In this document: piece after piece, positions 25,678 through 35,620 of the stretch
How the letters are laid out: each line of letters begins with the position of its first letter
How positions within the stretch are numbered: position 1 is the first letter of the stretch
Assembly (NCBI RefSeq): GCF_023701485.1
Contig: NZ_JAMQBK010000088.1
Coordinates: forward strand, 1-64,000
DNA length: 64,000 nucleotides
From: Aporhodopirellula aestuarii
GTDB taxonomy: Bacteria; Planctomycetota; Planctomycetia; Pirellulales; Pirellulaceae
Direction: 5' to 3'
Made by a program: the position numbers and the translations under genes
Notes under the pieces: generated by a model
What the model was told of the DNA's origin: nothing
Seen by the model: the letters and a program-made list of their open reading frames with translations, nothing else
Databases searched by the model: none

Positions 25678-28600
25678 TCAGTCGATGAATTCGAACTCGT
25701 TGGTCATCAGCAGCATTTGGGCGTACCGCGTCCAAACGTCCAAGCTTGCGGCGGGTGTCTGCGAAGCGGCATCCGATTGAGCTGCCTCGTCGGCTTTCCC
25801 CGTTTCGGAAGATTGGGCTTCAGGAGACTCAGGCTCAGAAAGCTGGGGTTCCGCGACGGTTACAAACTGTTTTCCGATTTCCAGCTCTTCGGCGGTTGGC
25901 TGGCGACCAAAGATGGTTTGGTAGAGCTTTGCGATTCGCTGGTCGTCGGTCGGTTCCGATTCGGAATTCACGTGGGCGACGAGTTGTTGCGACTGTTCGA
26001 TCGCGAAGGGCGAGTTCAGCATGAACAGCGATTGCTGCGGCACGATCGTTCGCGAGCGTTTGGAAACGCTTTGGTCGGGGCTGGCAAAGTCGAACGCTCG
26101 AAACAGGTTCGGTAGATCCTGGCGATCGATGGTCCCGTAAATCGTACGTCGATGCGAGAAGGGTGCCGTCGTAATGGGAGCAGACTTACCAAACAATTTG
26201 GCATCCAGGTTACCGGCCACGGCCAGCAAAGAGTCGCGAAACGATTCGAACTCCAACCGGCGACGATTCATTCTCCACCACAGCCGGTTTTCCGGATCGA
26301 CTTGCAGGCAGTCGTCTCGGTTGACGCTGGATTGACGATACGCATGCGACAGCATGATCTGACGATGCAATCGTTTGACCGACCAACCGTTCTGCATGAA
26401 GTCAGCCGCAAGAAAGTCCAGCACATCGCGTTGCACGGGTTCGGGGCACTGGATTCCGAAGTCGCTCGGCGTGTCGACCAAGGGTTGGTTGAAGTGGTGC
26501 ATCCAGACGCGGTTGACGAACACGCGTGCGGTGAGCGGATTGTCTTTGCTGACGATCGCGTCGGCCAACTCCAGTCGCCCGGCTCCGTTTTGAAACACAG
26601 GGCGATCTTCGGGCGAGAGCAGTTTCAGGAATCGTCGCGGGGCTTCTTCGCCTCGACGCCCGGCATTGCCGCGGATCATCACGCGCGTGACGCCGGGATG
26701 TTCGCGGTCGACAACGATCATCGCACGATCGAGTCCCTCGGGGGCGTTGGAATTGAGTTCGTTGATCTTGCCTTCTCGCTTGGCAACATCGTTCCGCTGG
26801 CCTTGGTCGAACATCTCGCGGATTTTTTCGCGTTTGATCACCAAGGGCGAATCGTCGAGCGACAGCAGATCCAGTAATGCCTTTCGTGACGGATCGGACT
26901 TCGCGTTTTCTTCATCGCGAGCTCCCCATTGATCGTGAATCAATTTGCCGTAGACGCGTGCCAGCTCGGTCTTGTTTTTGAGTGGTTGCTGCAATAAGGC
27001 ATCAAGCACCAAGGGGTTGAGCTTTTCGGCGGGGAGTTCGTTCCAACCTTCGATTTTCCGCTGAGCTGATTCGGCGAAACCATCGTCGCCAAGTGCTAAT
27101 AGTTCATGCCACGGCATGAAGACTTTCATTCGCGCAGCGTCTTTACGGTTGACGAATGCTTTCCAGCGATTCAAAAGCCGGGGATGAACTTCGATCGGTT
27201 TGAGCGAGATAAAATCTTGTTCTTGCAAGAATGCTTCGCGTTCCGCACTGGATTCGATCACACGTGCCAAGTAGTCGGTCGGATGCTCTTGCGTTTGTGT
27301 TTTCAGTTGTTCGTGGATTTCATCAAGCCGTTTTTCAATAGCCTGTTTTTCTGCTTCGAGTTTACCCAAGAACTCACTGAACTTCGCTTTCTCCGCTTCG
27401 TCGATAATCAGCGGCAGCTCGTCTGGGCTAGAACAGTTTTCGAAGATGCTGAACAGCGAGTAGTAGTCTTGGGTCGGGATGGCATCAAATTTGTGATCGT
27501 GACACCGGGCACAACTGACCGTTAGTCCGAGTATGCCACGGGTCACCGCGTCGACTTGATCGTCAATCACATCGAGCCGGTTGAGATACTGACGTCCCAC
27601 GGTCAAGAAGCCGAGGGCGGCGAGATCTGCGGGTTCAGCGGAGTCCATCATGTCAGCCGCCAATTGGCAGCGTACGAAATCGTCGTACGGCAAATCTCGA
27701 TTGAATGCTTTGATGACCCAGTCACGATAGGTGTATGCGAACGGAAAACGTTTGTCGCGGCCGCCCGGGGAATAGCCGCGGGTGTCGGCATAGCGGGCGA
27801 CGTCGAGCCAGTGTCGGGCCCATCGTTCCCCATAGTGCGGTGAATCGAGTAGCTGATCGATCAGTCGCGGCCAAGCATCGGGGCGCTCATCGTTGACAAA
27901 TGCATCGATCTGTTTCTGAGTGGGTGGCAAACCGATCAAGTCATAGGTCGCGCGGCGAATTAAGGTTCGGCGATCCGCTACAGGTGAAAACGAAAGACCG
28001 GCATCGGCGAGCTTGGGTTCGAGTAAGCGGTCGATTTTGGTTCGGGGAGAATCGACACTCGACGTTGTATCGGATTCCGGAATGGTGGGTGACTTGACCG
28101 GTTGCAGCGACCAGTGTTCGGATCGATGAACGGAGACACGCTGCTCGACGGTCAAGGTTGGTTTAACCGGTGCTTCCTCGGGCCATGGCATGCCCATCTT
28201 GATCCACTGATGGAGATGATCGATTTCGGCCTCGGACAACGGTTCGTCCGGTGGCATCTCGTAGTCACCTTCGTGTTTGACCGATTCGATCAACAAGCTG
28301 TGCTCGGGATCGCCGTCTTGGGCCGCAGGCGTGTCGCTGGCTCCACCTCTGAGAATGCTCGCCCGCGAATCAAGGCGGAGTCCACTTTCCGATTTCTCCG
28401 GTCCATGGCATTCGTAACACTTGGCCGACAACAACGGTCGGACCTTTTCTTCAAAGAATCGGATGCCGTCTTCGTTGTTTGCGTCAGCACATCGAGCCGT
28501 CGATGCAGAGATCGCCACAACGCAGCCGGCGAGCAACGCAGCAATGGAGAAACGGCCTCGTACGTGGACGGTCGGGTTCTGACTCACGGCGACACGCAGT

Positions 28601-28686
28601 AATGGGCGGGATGTGATTGGAATCACATGTGGAGGGGGGCGGGGAGCGGTTTTGGGGGGAGGTGATTCAATCAACTCGCTGTTCAC
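25678..28686 (-). CDS. Planctomycete cytochrome c protein with DUF1549 and DUF1553 (PSCyt1-PSD1)
   Basis: A 1002-residue exported protein. A signal peptide-like segment (FSIAALLAGCVVAISASTARC) lies at about 46-66, so a GTG start at 28563 is an alternative to the ATG at 28686. A c-type haem motif CYECH is at 90-94 with the SGLRLDSR segment that marks the PSCyt1 domain. A second CARCH occurs within the DUF1549 part (CARCHDHKFDAIPTQDYYSL). The DUF1553 domain fills the C-terminal third, with HRRTIYGTIDRQDLPN and RTIVPQQSLFMLNSPF. The downstream DUF1501 gene starts 15 bases away. The complex is presumably periplasmic; its redox or degradative role is unknown. Confidence 0.93.
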   Translation of the reverse strand: MNSELIESPPPKTAPRPPPHVIPITSRPLLRVAVSQNPTVHVRGRFSIAALLAGCVVAISASTARCADANNEDGIRFFEEKVRPLLSAKCYECHGPEKSESGLRLDSRASILRGGASDTPAAQDGDPEHSLLIESVKHEGDYEMPPDEPLSEAEIDHLHQWIKMGMPWPEEAPVKPTLTVEQRVSVHRSEHWSLQPVKSPTIPESDTTSSVDSPRTKIDRLLEPKLADAGLSFSPVADRRTLIRRATYDLIGLPPTQKQIDAFVNDERPDAWPRLIDQLLDSPHYGERWARHWLDVARYADTRGYSPGGRDKRFPFAYTYRDWVIKAFNRDLPYDDFVRCQLAADMMDSAEPADLAALGFLTVGRQYLNRLDVIDDQVDAVTRGILGLTVSCARCHDHKFDAIPTQDYYSLFSIFENCSSPDELPLIIDEAEKAKFSEFLGKLEAEKQAIEKRLDEIHEQLKTQTQEHPTDYLARVIESSAEREAFLQEQDFISLKPIEVHPRLLNRWKAFVNRKDAARMKVFMPWHELLALGDDGFAESAQRKIEGWNELPAEKLNPLVLDALLQQPLKNKTELARVYGKLIHDQWGARDEENAKSDPSRKALLDLLSLDDSPLVIKREKIREMFDQGQRNDVAKREGKINELNSNAPEGLDRAMIVVDREHPGVTRVMIRGNAGRRGEEAPRRFLKLLSPEDRPVFQNGAGRLELADAIVSKDNPLTARVFVNRVWMHHFNQPLVDTPSDFGIQCPEPVQRDVLDFLAADFMQNGWSVKRLHRQIMLSHAYRQSSVNRDDCLQVDPENRLWWRMNRRRLEFESFRDSLLAVAGNLDAKLFGKSAPITTAPFSHRRTIYGTIDRQDLPNLFRAFDFASPDQSVSKRSRTIVPQQSLFMLNSPFAIEQSQQLVAHVNSESEPTDDQRIAKLYQTIFGRQPTAEELEIGKQFVTVAEPQLSEPESPEAQSSETGKADEAAQSDAASQTPAASLDVWTRYAQMLLMTNEFEFID

Positions 28687-28822
28687 GTCGTGGCCGCTAG
28701 AACAGCATCATAGCTGAAATGGTCGCGTGGGGACACTAAACGGTTACACACCGGAATCTTGAAGATTCCGCAAAACTCTAAAAATCTTAAGTAACGCTGA
28801 ATCTCAAGTAGCACTGCGGCAG

Positions 28823-29455
28823 CTATCGGTTGCCCGTGGTTTTTCCGACGTCCGCCGAACGCCAGCAATACCAGCTCGCCAAGGATGCGTGGGGTCGCCA
28901 CTTCGATGCGATCGCAGTGCTGGTGGCGAGATCGGGCAACTCATCGAGTCCGTATTGGTCTCGGATAGCGGATCGAACGCCGAGGTCATCGTGGGGGAAC
29001 ACGTCGGGCCGACCGAGCGAAAAGATTAGGAACATTTGGGCGGTCCATTTCCCGATGCCTTTGACGATTGTGAGCTGCTCGATCACTTTGTCATCGGAGT
29101 ACCGACCAATGTTTTGCAGGTCGATGTCGGCATTGTTCACTTTGATCGCGAGATCGAGCACGTATCTCGCTTTCTGCGGCGAGACGCCCGCGGTGCGAAG
29201 TTGCTCAGGGGAATAGCGTGAGAGGCTGGCGGCGGTGACACCTTCGTCGCCGACGAGTTCATCGAGTCGTTTGCGGATCGCTCTGGCCGCACCGGTCGAA
29301 ATCTGCTGCGAAATGATCGAATTGACCAACATTCGAAACCGGTCAGGGTTCGGACGGAGCGTGCAGGGGCCAACGGAATCGATGATGCGTTTCATGACCG
29401 GGTCGGCTGACCGGAGATGTCGGATCGCTAGATCGTGTCGATTTTTTGCGGGCAT
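28823..29455 (-). CDS. DNA-3-methyladenine glycosylase (AlkA/Mag-type HhH-GPD)
   Basis: A 210-residue base-excision repair glycosylase. The helix-hairpin-helix is at about 129-141 (TIVKGIGKWTAQM) and the catalytic aspartate is Asp157 in FPHDDLGVRSAI, the LPxxDLGL-type site of AlkA and Mag proteins. SIISQQISTGAARAI at 47-61 is the conserved DNA-contact helix. It removes alkylated purines such as 3-methyladenine from DNA. The length matches the short bacterial/yeast Mag form without the AlkA N-terminal domain. Confidence 0.9.
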   Translation of the reverse strand: MPAKNRHDLAIRHLRSADPVMKRIIDSVGPCTLRPNPDRFRMLVNSIISQQISTGAARAIRKRLDELVGDEGVTAASLSRYSPEQLRTAGVSPQKARYVLDLAIKVNNADIDLQNIGRYSDDKVIEQLTIVKGIGKWTAQMFLIFSLGRPDVFPHDDLGVRSAIRDQYGLDELPDLATSTAIASKWRPHASLASWYCWRSADVGKTTGNR

Positions 29456-29585
29456 CTGAAGATCGTTTTCAGGTCTTGTTTCAGTTGCAAAAGGTTCAGT
29501 GATTCGGATGTACCTCGTGCCAATTTACTGGCTCGAGCGTCCGCAGAACCTTGTGACCGTTTTCGGAGTGAGTGCTGAAACGAAA

Positions 29586-29618
29586 AAAGGGTTTTCACTC
29601 GACGAGTGAAAACCCTTT
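29586..29618 (-). terminator. Rho-independent terminator of tRNA-Leu
   Basis: A perfect 15-bp stem (29586-29600 with 29604-29618) closes a GAC loop. On the minus strand it follows the tRNA 3' end by about 5 bases and is followed by TTTTTTCG, a strong T run. Confidence 0.92.
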
Positions 29619-29623
29619 ATCAG

Positions 29624-29708
29624 TACGGATGAGAGGATTCGAACCTCCACGTCCTTATCGGACACTAGATCCTGAGTCTAGCGCGTCTGCCAATTCCGCC
29701 ACATCCGC
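29624..29708 (-). tRNA. tRNA-Leu (CAG)
   Basis: Read on the minus strand the 85-base sequence starts GCGGATG and ends CATCCGTA, forming a 7-bp acceptor (first pair G-U) with discriminator A. The anticodon arm is CTAGA-CTCAGGA-TCTAG, so the anticodon is CAG, and the T loop is GGTTCGAATCC. A long variable arm fits a class II tRNA-Leu. The 3' CCA is not encoded (CTG follows). Confidence 0.95.
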
Positions 29709-29722
29709 ATGTGTGTCGGCAG

Positions 29723-29751
29723 AAGATATCCGCTGTGCGGGGCTTCGACAA
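29723..29751 (-). promoter_or_regulatory. Probable sigma-70-like promoter of tRNA-Leu
   Basis: On the minus strand TTGTCG (29746-29751) and TATCTT (29723-29728) are separated by exactly 17 bases, and the -10 ends 14 bases before the mature tRNA 5' end. This is close to the housekeeping consensus TTGACA-17-TATAAT. Confidence 0.65.
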
Positions 29752-29899
29752 GTCGCACTTTTCGCGATCGGACGCCGGCCGAGAATTTTGTCCCGGGGCG
29801 ATTTGCTGCCGAGCCACAGGGTGGCGTGTCGATGACGTCGGCAGACGATACGATAACACCATTGTCTCGCCTTCTTTCCACGTCCCCTGAATCATCGTT

Positions 29900-32158
29900 T
29901 TGGCTGAGCCCATCGACCCCACGCCGCAATCTGTCGCGTCGCCCGATTCGGTGCCGGTGGAGCCCCCTGCGCCTGAGTTCGAGCCCTCCACGCCGGTCCA
30001 ATATCTGCCCGGGGTCGGGGCCGCCAGGGCGGAACGGTTGCGAAGATTGGGGCTGCGCAGGGCCCAGGACGTGCTCTTTTTTTTCCCGCGAGAGCATCAG
30101 TTTCCGCCACCACCGACGCGGGTCGACGATTTGCGTGAGGGGTGCCCGGCGACGTTCATCGGCAAAATCACTGACGCGGAACTCGTTTCCCGGACACCTG
30201 GGAAATCGCTTTTTGCAGCGATCGTCGAAAACGATTCGGGGGCGGTGCGGATCGTTTTTTTCAATCAGCCATTCCGAGCTGAGCAGTTGATTTTCGATCG
30301 CATCGTCCGGCTCAGCGGTTCGCCGAAGCTCGCGGGGCTGCGATGGGAGTTCACGCACCCGAAATACGAACTCATCGAGGCGGACGAAGCGGACGCAGAG
30401 AGTCCCGAAAACAAAGGCGAGATTCTGCCGGTCTATCCGCTCACCGAATGCGTCAAGGAATACGAACTGCGGCGGTTGACGCGGCGGGTTGCCAGCGTGC
30501 TGGCCGGTGGAGTGAAGGAGGTCATGCCGCCATCGATCCGGGCGGATGCGTCAGTGCGATTGCGGGAGGCGGGGATCGAACTGGTTGGGGATCTACCGGG
30601 TATCAGCACGACTCTGCGAGATATCCATGGTCCGCCCTCGGCCGAGGCACTGACCGCCGCCCGCACACGGTTGATCTTTCAGGAATTGTTCGTCATGCAG
30701 CTCGCTTTGGCGATGCGGCGGACTTCGTTGACCGGACGATTGCAAGCGCCGGCGATGCCGTGCACGGCGAAAATTCGGCAACGTATTCTGCGTCGTTTCC
30801 CATTTGAATTGACAGCAGATCAAAACCGTGTGATCGATGAGATCACTCGTGAAATGGGGCGTCAGTTTCCGATGAACCGGCTGTTGCAAGGTGACGTGGG
30901 CAGCGGCAAAACGGTCGTCGCGATTTTTGCCATGATGCTCGCCGTGGCCTCGGGGCACCAAGCGACGTTGATGGCACCGACCGAAGTGCTCGCCCGCCAA
31001 CACTACCAAACACTCAGCAAGATTCTCGCCGACAGTCGAGTGCGAATAGGGCTGTTGTGTGGTTCGTTAACGGCTGCGCAGCGCCGCGAAACGCTCGAAC
31101 AGATTGCGTCGGGTGAGTTGGATTTGATTATCGGCACGCAGGCCCTCGTATACGACATCGACTTTCATTCGCTCGGTTTGTGTGTGATCGACGAGCAGCA
31201 TAAGTTCGGCGTCCGGCAACGTGTGCGACTGCGTGAAGGCGGTGTCGATCCGCATTACCTGGTGATGTCGGCGACTCCGATCCCTCGGAGTGTGGCGATG
31301 ACGCAGTTCGGTGACGTTGACCTGAGCACGTTGCGCGAGAAACCAGCCGGACGCGGGGAGGTGCACACGTATCTCGCCGTCGATTCGTGGCGTGATCGAT
31401 GGTGGGATTTTGTCAGACAGCGGATCGCGGAAGGACGGCAAGCCTACGTGGTCGCGCCACGAGTCGGCAACGAATCGGTCCCCCGTGATCCATCCACCGA
31501 GTCGCCTGACGACCTCGACGAGTTGACGCTGCTCGATGAGGTGGAGGACGTGACATCAGTCAGTCGCACGTTCGAAAATCTACGGGACAACGTCCTCAAA
31601 GAGCATCGGGTCGAACTGTTGCACGGGCGGATGAAACCGGAAGCGAAACAGGACGTGATGCAGCGGTTTGCCGATGGTGAGATCGATGTTCTCGTCAGCA
31701 CCACGGTGATCGAAGTCGGCGTGGATGTCGCTAACGCAACGGTGATGACGATTCTCGGTGGCAATCGTTTCGGTCTCGCCCAGCTGCACCAGTTGCGCGG
31801 TCGGATCTCGCGTGGTGTGCATGCCGGTTACTTATGTGTGTTTACCGATGGTGAGGGATCACCCGAGGACAGCGAGCGATTGAAAGTGTTTGAGCAAACC
31901 TCAGATGGTTTCGAACTTGCCGAAGCGGATTTTCGTTTACGTGGACCGGGTGACATGCTGGGGCGAAAGCAAAGTGGGTTGGCACCTCTTCGGATCGCGG
32001 ATCTCAACCGAGACATCGAAATCTTGCAAGTCGCTCGCACCATGGCGCAAGAGCTGATCGATGAAGATCCGGGCATGCAGGCGGAGGAACTCGCGGGATT
32101 GCGGGATCAAGTGTTGCGACGCTACGGCGATCGGCTCGACCTCGGCGATGGTGCGTAG
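29900..32158 (+). CDS. recG: ATP-dependent DNA helicase RecG
   Basis: A 752-residue superfamily 2 helicase that reverses stalled replication forks and processes recombination intermediates. The wedge/OB part occupies the first ~280 residues (QYLPGVGAARAERLRRLG is the N-terminal helix-hairpin-helix). Walker A is LLQGDVGSGKTVVA near 328-341, the DExH box is DEQHKFGVRQR near 430-440, and the second RecA-like domain contains VLVSTTVIEVGVDV and QLHQLRGRISRG. RDQVLRRYG near the end matches the C-terminal region. The annotated TTG at 29900 sets the start, but no strong ribosome site is visible and the first ~30 residues are low complexity, so the start is uncertain. Confidence 0.95.
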   Translation: MAEPIDPTPQSVASPDSVPVEPPAPEFEPSTPVQYLPGVGAARAERLRRLGLRRAQDVLFFFPREHQFPPPPTRVDDLREGCPATFIGKITDAELVSRTPGKSLFAAIVENDSGAVRIVFFNQPFRAEQLIFDRIVRLSGSPKLAGLRWEFTHPKYELIEADEADAESPENKGEILPVYPLTECVKEYELRRLTRRVASVLAGGVKEVMPPSIRADASVRLREAGIELVGDLPGISTTLRDIHGPPSAEALTAARTRLIFQELFVMQLALAMRRTSLTGRLQAPAMPCTAKIRQRILRRFPFELTADQNRVIDEITREMGRQFPMNRLLQGDVGSGKTVVAIFAMMLAVASGHQATLMAPTEVLARQHYQTLSKILADSRVRIGLLCGSLTAAQRRETLEQIASGELDLIIGTQALVYDIDFHSLGLCVIDEQHKFGVRQRVRLREGGVDPHYLVMSATPIPRSVAMTQFGDVDLSTLREKPAGRGEVHTYLAVDSWRDRWWDFVRQRIAEGRQAYVVAPRVGNESVPRDPSTESPDDLDELTLLDEVEDVTSVSRTFENLRDNVLKEHRVELLHGRMKPEAKQDVMQRFADGEIDVLVSTTVIEVGVDVANATVMTILGGNRFGLAQLHQLRGRISRGVHAGYLCVFTDGEGSPEDSERLKVFEQTSDGFELAEADFRLRGPGDMLGRKQSGLAPLRIADLNRDIEILQVARTMAQELIDEDPGMQAEELAGLRDQVLRRYGDRLDLGDGA

Positions 32159-32175
32159 CTGGACGGCATCCGCGG

Positions 32176-32222
32176 GATTTCAAAAGTAGCGAAACGCACA
32201 AAATCACTCAACGTCCCACGGC
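32176..32222. repeat. Collapsed relative of the 60-bp palindromic element
   Basis: GGATTTCAAAAGTAGCGAAACG resembles the left edge of copy 1 at 18719 (GCATTTCAAACGTAGCGGAACG) and CACTCAACGTCCCAC resembles its right flank, but the palindrome between them is missing. It lies 18 bases after the recG stop. Confidence 0.55.
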
Positions 32223-32235
32223 CACAATCACCGTT

Positions 32236-32960
32236 GCCTGGTGCAACGCCCCAGGACCTCTGGGATCCTCGCAACGCGGCAGGATGAATATGGCCGTTGG
32301 CCAATCCGTTTGGTGCGCCCTTCGCATTCAGGGGCGTTGCCCCTGTCTACGGTGAATGTAGGCCTTTGGCCTATCACACGCCCCGGCAGACTCTCACACG
32401 ATCAACAGGCGTCATGCCGTGGCCAACGGCCACATTCACCTCAGCCTGGGGCAACGCCCCAGGACCTCGTAGACCGGCAGCCAAACGTTGGCCAACGGCC
32501 GTCGTCACCCGGATGCTCGCAACACGGAAGGATGAATATGGCCGTTGGCCAATCCGTTTGGTGCGCCCTTCGCATCCAGGGGCGTTGCCCCTGTCTACGG
32601 TGAACATAGGCCTTTGGCCTATCCTGACCGGCAGACTTTCACACGATCAACAGGCATCATTTCGTGGCCAAGGGCCACATTCACCTCAGCCTGGGGCAAC
32701 GCCCCAGGAGCTCGTGAACCGGCAACCAAACGTTGGCCAACGGCCATCATCACCCGGATGCTGGCAACGCGGAAGGATGAATATGGCCGTTGGCCAATCC
32801 GTTTGGTGCGCCCTTCGCATCCAGGGGCGTTGCCTCTGTCTACGGTGAACATAGGCCTTTGGCCTAATCCCGACCGGCAGACTTTCAGACGATCAACAGG
32901 CATCATTTCGTGGCCAACGGCCACATTCACCTCAGCCTGGGGCAACGCCCCACGGCGTCT
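32236..32960. repeat. Tandem array of ~246-bp units built from nested short palindromes
   Basis: The marker CCTGGGGCAACGCCCCAGG or a close variant starts at 32236, 32444, 32689 and 32935, so full periods are 245 and 246 bases; the first unit is shorter (208) and lacks one palindrome block. Each unit carries in the same order short hairpins with a 3-base loop: CCTGGGGC-AAC-GCCCCAGG, GGCC-AAC/GTT-GGCC blocks, AGGGGC-GTT-GCCCCT, TAGGCC-TTT-GGCCTA and GTGGCC-AAC-GGCCAC. The overlapping rightward open frames here are by-products of the repeat, not genes. Confidence 0.95.
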
Positions 32961-33489
32961 TTGTCGCCTGCGGCGCGGTCCGGCCTCACGTGATCTGCTT
33001 TTTTGTCAAATTTTTTTTGCAAGCGGACAATTTGACCAACGTGCGCATCAACTCATACGCTCACTTGGGCTGCGCATAATCTTTGCGATACGACAGCCGA
33101 TGTTGTTGGATCGAACGGTCACGACGGTTCAGTGACGTGGTGATGTGAGTATCTCGCTACAGCAGAATTGCCTATCCAAGTTATAGTGAAGGCTCCGAGT
33201 GCGAGTGTCGCAGATAGGTCAGGATGAAGCGGAAATGAAATGACGTCGTTGAATTTGCCAGCATCCTTCGGGGTAAGGATATCGCGGCAAATTTGACTAC
33301 CAAATCGACAGTCATTTTTGTTTGATTCGGAGGGGGCACGCTTGGGGGAGACGGCAATGGTCTTGTGATGAGTGTCATGCTGTCTTCATGTCGAAGGTGC
33401 GGTAGATGTGACCAACTCCTTCACTTGAATCCGTTTTGGTGTCTATTGAGTGCCACGGGCGTTCAATGGTTTGAGATAAGGGTAAGTCG
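32961..33489. other. Non-coding stretch before the M60 peptidase gene
   Basis: About 530 bases without a gene I can support. The last ~100 bases are AT-richer than the rest and probably hold the promoter and leader of the M60 peptidase gene. Confidence 0.5.
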
Positions 33490-35448
33490 ATGTTTTTTCG
33501 GTTGTTTTTAGCTTTCGTATGTGTTGCCGTCACGGGCGAGTTGTCGGCGAACGAAAGCGTGATCACGACCGCTTTGACTCAACTGCACCATCATATCGAT
33601 GGCGACAAAATGCTCAGTCCCGAAGAGCAGCGTCAACTGACGGTTGTCATCAAAAACAACAGTGAAGATTTCGCTTCGGATTCAGAATCGCTGGCCAAAG
33701 CTTTCAATTTGGTGAGGCTCTTTGAAGAAAAACACGGTCCACTGTTTCTGACTCCAAAAACGAAAAATGGATTTGCCAGAGAGGTGGCTCGTGGGATGGA
33801 ATTGGAGCACGCGATGTTCGCGGTCCAGCAAGGATTATTGGATCACGCTTTCACGCCCGATAACTTGAAAAAGTACCGTCGTTTAGTTGATGGCTTTTAC
33901 TTCAAAACATCCATGTATTTCCCCGGGATGGTGAAGCAGTCGGGTGAACCGAACGAGGTCCACTCGGTGAATATCAACGCTTCACATCCGGCTGCAATCG
34001 GTAGCCCCGTGGCTGGTTCCGAAAATGCCGCCCGACGGTGCACGGGATGGTACCTGCCGCCCGGTGCGATTGCCGATGTGGCGGTTCCACCGACGATGGT
34101 GAACAAGGGATATTCCATTCGCGTGGGCGCGCATTCGTGGGATCTCAGCAAAAAGAAAACGATCGAACGTCTGGATCGTGTGTCATTGGTTTATCCGATC
34201 ACTCAATCTCGCACGTTGGTCGCCAATCCGTTGGGAGGTGGGATCTACATCGAGGTGCCTTACAAGGCGAATGCCGGAATCGTGAAGGTTTGGGTCAAGA
34301 ACGCCGTTCGGGCACCGTTCTTTTCGATGCGCAGTTTTGACAAGACAACGCTGCGGGAATGGAACGCCGTCGAACGCCGGCAGCCTGGTCCGTGGGCTGA
34401 TTTTGAAACGGACAAATTCATGATGCAGATCCCGACGCCGTGGCTGCAAGCTCTCAATAATCCGGCCACGTTGATGCAAGATTGGGACAAGGCCATGGAT
34501 GCCGTCTCAGAGCTTTTCGGGCATCCGTTGGTTCGTTCCAAGACGGTGTTGTATCTGCAGCCGGATGTGACGATGCGGGGTTCAGCCAACTTCCCCGGCT
34601 ATCCACAATCCAACTACCCGTACGATCCCTATCGCCCGGAACAGTGCCGGGATCTATGGATGATCAAGGGACCGCAATTTGCCGACTGGACAGTGTTCCA
34701 CGAAGTCGGGCATTCCCAGTTTTGCTCGAAGTTCAGGGGCGAAACCGAAGCGCTCGTGAATCTTCCGCACGTCGCGATCATGAACCGAAAGTTTGGTTGG
34801 AGTCTCGACAAAGCGTTTGGGAGTTCGGTCAACGGGATGAGCCATCTCACGCTCGATGAGGTGGCAATCATGTGGATGGTTACGGAGAACTTTCGCAAAG
34901 GCAATCCGATGAACATCACCAATCGACCCGGTGATGAAGTGAAATATCAACATCGGGGCTATGGGAAATATGTCGAGATTGCCAACCTGTTCGGCTGGGA
35001 CGCACTGAACCGCTTCTGGACGGAAGAAAACGACAACTGGAAACCAGGCAACCGAGTTCCGCAAAACTCAGATCCAACCGACAGTCGTATTCTGAGGTTG
35101 TCAAAGGCTGCCGGTGCGGATCTAAGGCCGCTGATTCACTTTTGGGGCGTTCAGCCGGAGCGGCCCGATCTTCTTGCTAAGTCGATTCAGAACGCGGGAT
35201 TGAAACCGTCGCGAGAAATCTACGAGCGGCTGGAACACTACAAGACGCTCGTCCCGATGTCGAATCTCGCTTTTCAACAACACCTCAAACGCGTTTATCC
35301 CAACGGCCTGGGCAAGCTGACCAATCCGCTTTACGGCACCGGTTGGTATCGCGCCACGGCTGCAAGCTATAGCGATGCCGATGGTGAGGCGGCGCGGGAG
35401 GCACTGCAGGACATCATCGATCTCTATTTCTCCACAAGCAACGGATAA
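33490..35448 (+). CDS. Secreted M60-like (enhancin-type) metallopeptidase
   Basis: A 652-residue exported protein with a signal peptide (FRLFLAFVCVAVTGELSA). The peptidase M60 domain is shown by WYLPPGAIADVAVP, the typical beta-sandwich entry of the family, and by the zinc site HEVGH at 404-408 with the distal glutamate Glu418 in FRGETEALVN, i.e. HExxH-x9-E, within the gluzincin spacing of this family. M60 enzymes cut heavily glycosylated proteins such as mucins, so glycoprotein degradation outside the cell is the likely role. The first ~150 residues are helical and have no known match. Confidence 0.88.
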   Translation: MFFRLFLAFVCVAVTGELSANESVITTALTQLHHHIDGDKMLSPEEQRQLTVVIKNNSEDFASDSESLAKAFNLVRLFEEKHGPLFLTPKTKNGFAREVARGMELEHAMFAVQQGLLDHAFTPDNLKKYRRLVDGFYFKTSMYFPGMVKQSGEPNEVHSVNINASHPAAIGSPVAGSENAARRCTGWYLPPGAIADVAVPPTMVNKGYSIRVGAHSWDLSKKKTIERLDRVSLVYPITQSRTLVANPLGGGIYIEVPYKANAGIVKVWVKNAVRAPFFSMRSFDKTTLREWNAVERRQPGPWADFETDKFMMQIPTPWLQALNNPATLMQDWDKAMDAVSELFGHPLVRSKTVLYLQPDVTMRGSANFPGYPQSNYPYDPYRPEQCRDLWMIKGPQFADWTVFHEVGHSQFCSKFRGETEALVNLPHVAIMNRKFGWSLDKAFGSSVNGMSHLTLDEVAIMWMVTENFRKGNPMNITNRPGDEVKYQHRGYGKYVEIANLFGWDALNRFWTEENDNWKPGNRVPQNSDPTDSRILRLSKAAGADLRPLIHFWGVQPERPDLLAKSIQNAGLKPSREIYERLEHYKTLVPMSNLAFQQHLKRVYPNGLGKLTNPLYGTGWYRATAASYSDADGEAAREALQDIIDLYFSTSNG

Positions 35449-35620
35449 GCTTCGTTTGGGCGGGTGGGAATCCGTCGCGCGGTCCGAAACGTTGAAAACG
35501 CCGGTGTCTGATGACGCAGTCTCGTAGGACCCTGTGTGATAGACCCTGTGTGAGAGGACGCTGGCATCGTGGTTTGGGTATACTCAGCGGTCTGTTGACT
35601 TGTTGATCACGTGGACCCCG

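Noticed and set aside
32236-32960. CRISPR array
   Set aside because: Units are ~246 bp and contain no short direct repeat alternating with unique spacers; no cas genes present.
32241-33135. Three overlapping rightward open frames of 120-196 codons
   Set aside because: They encode one another's repeats because the ~246-bp unit nearly preserves frame; composition follows palindromes and no ribosome site is seen.
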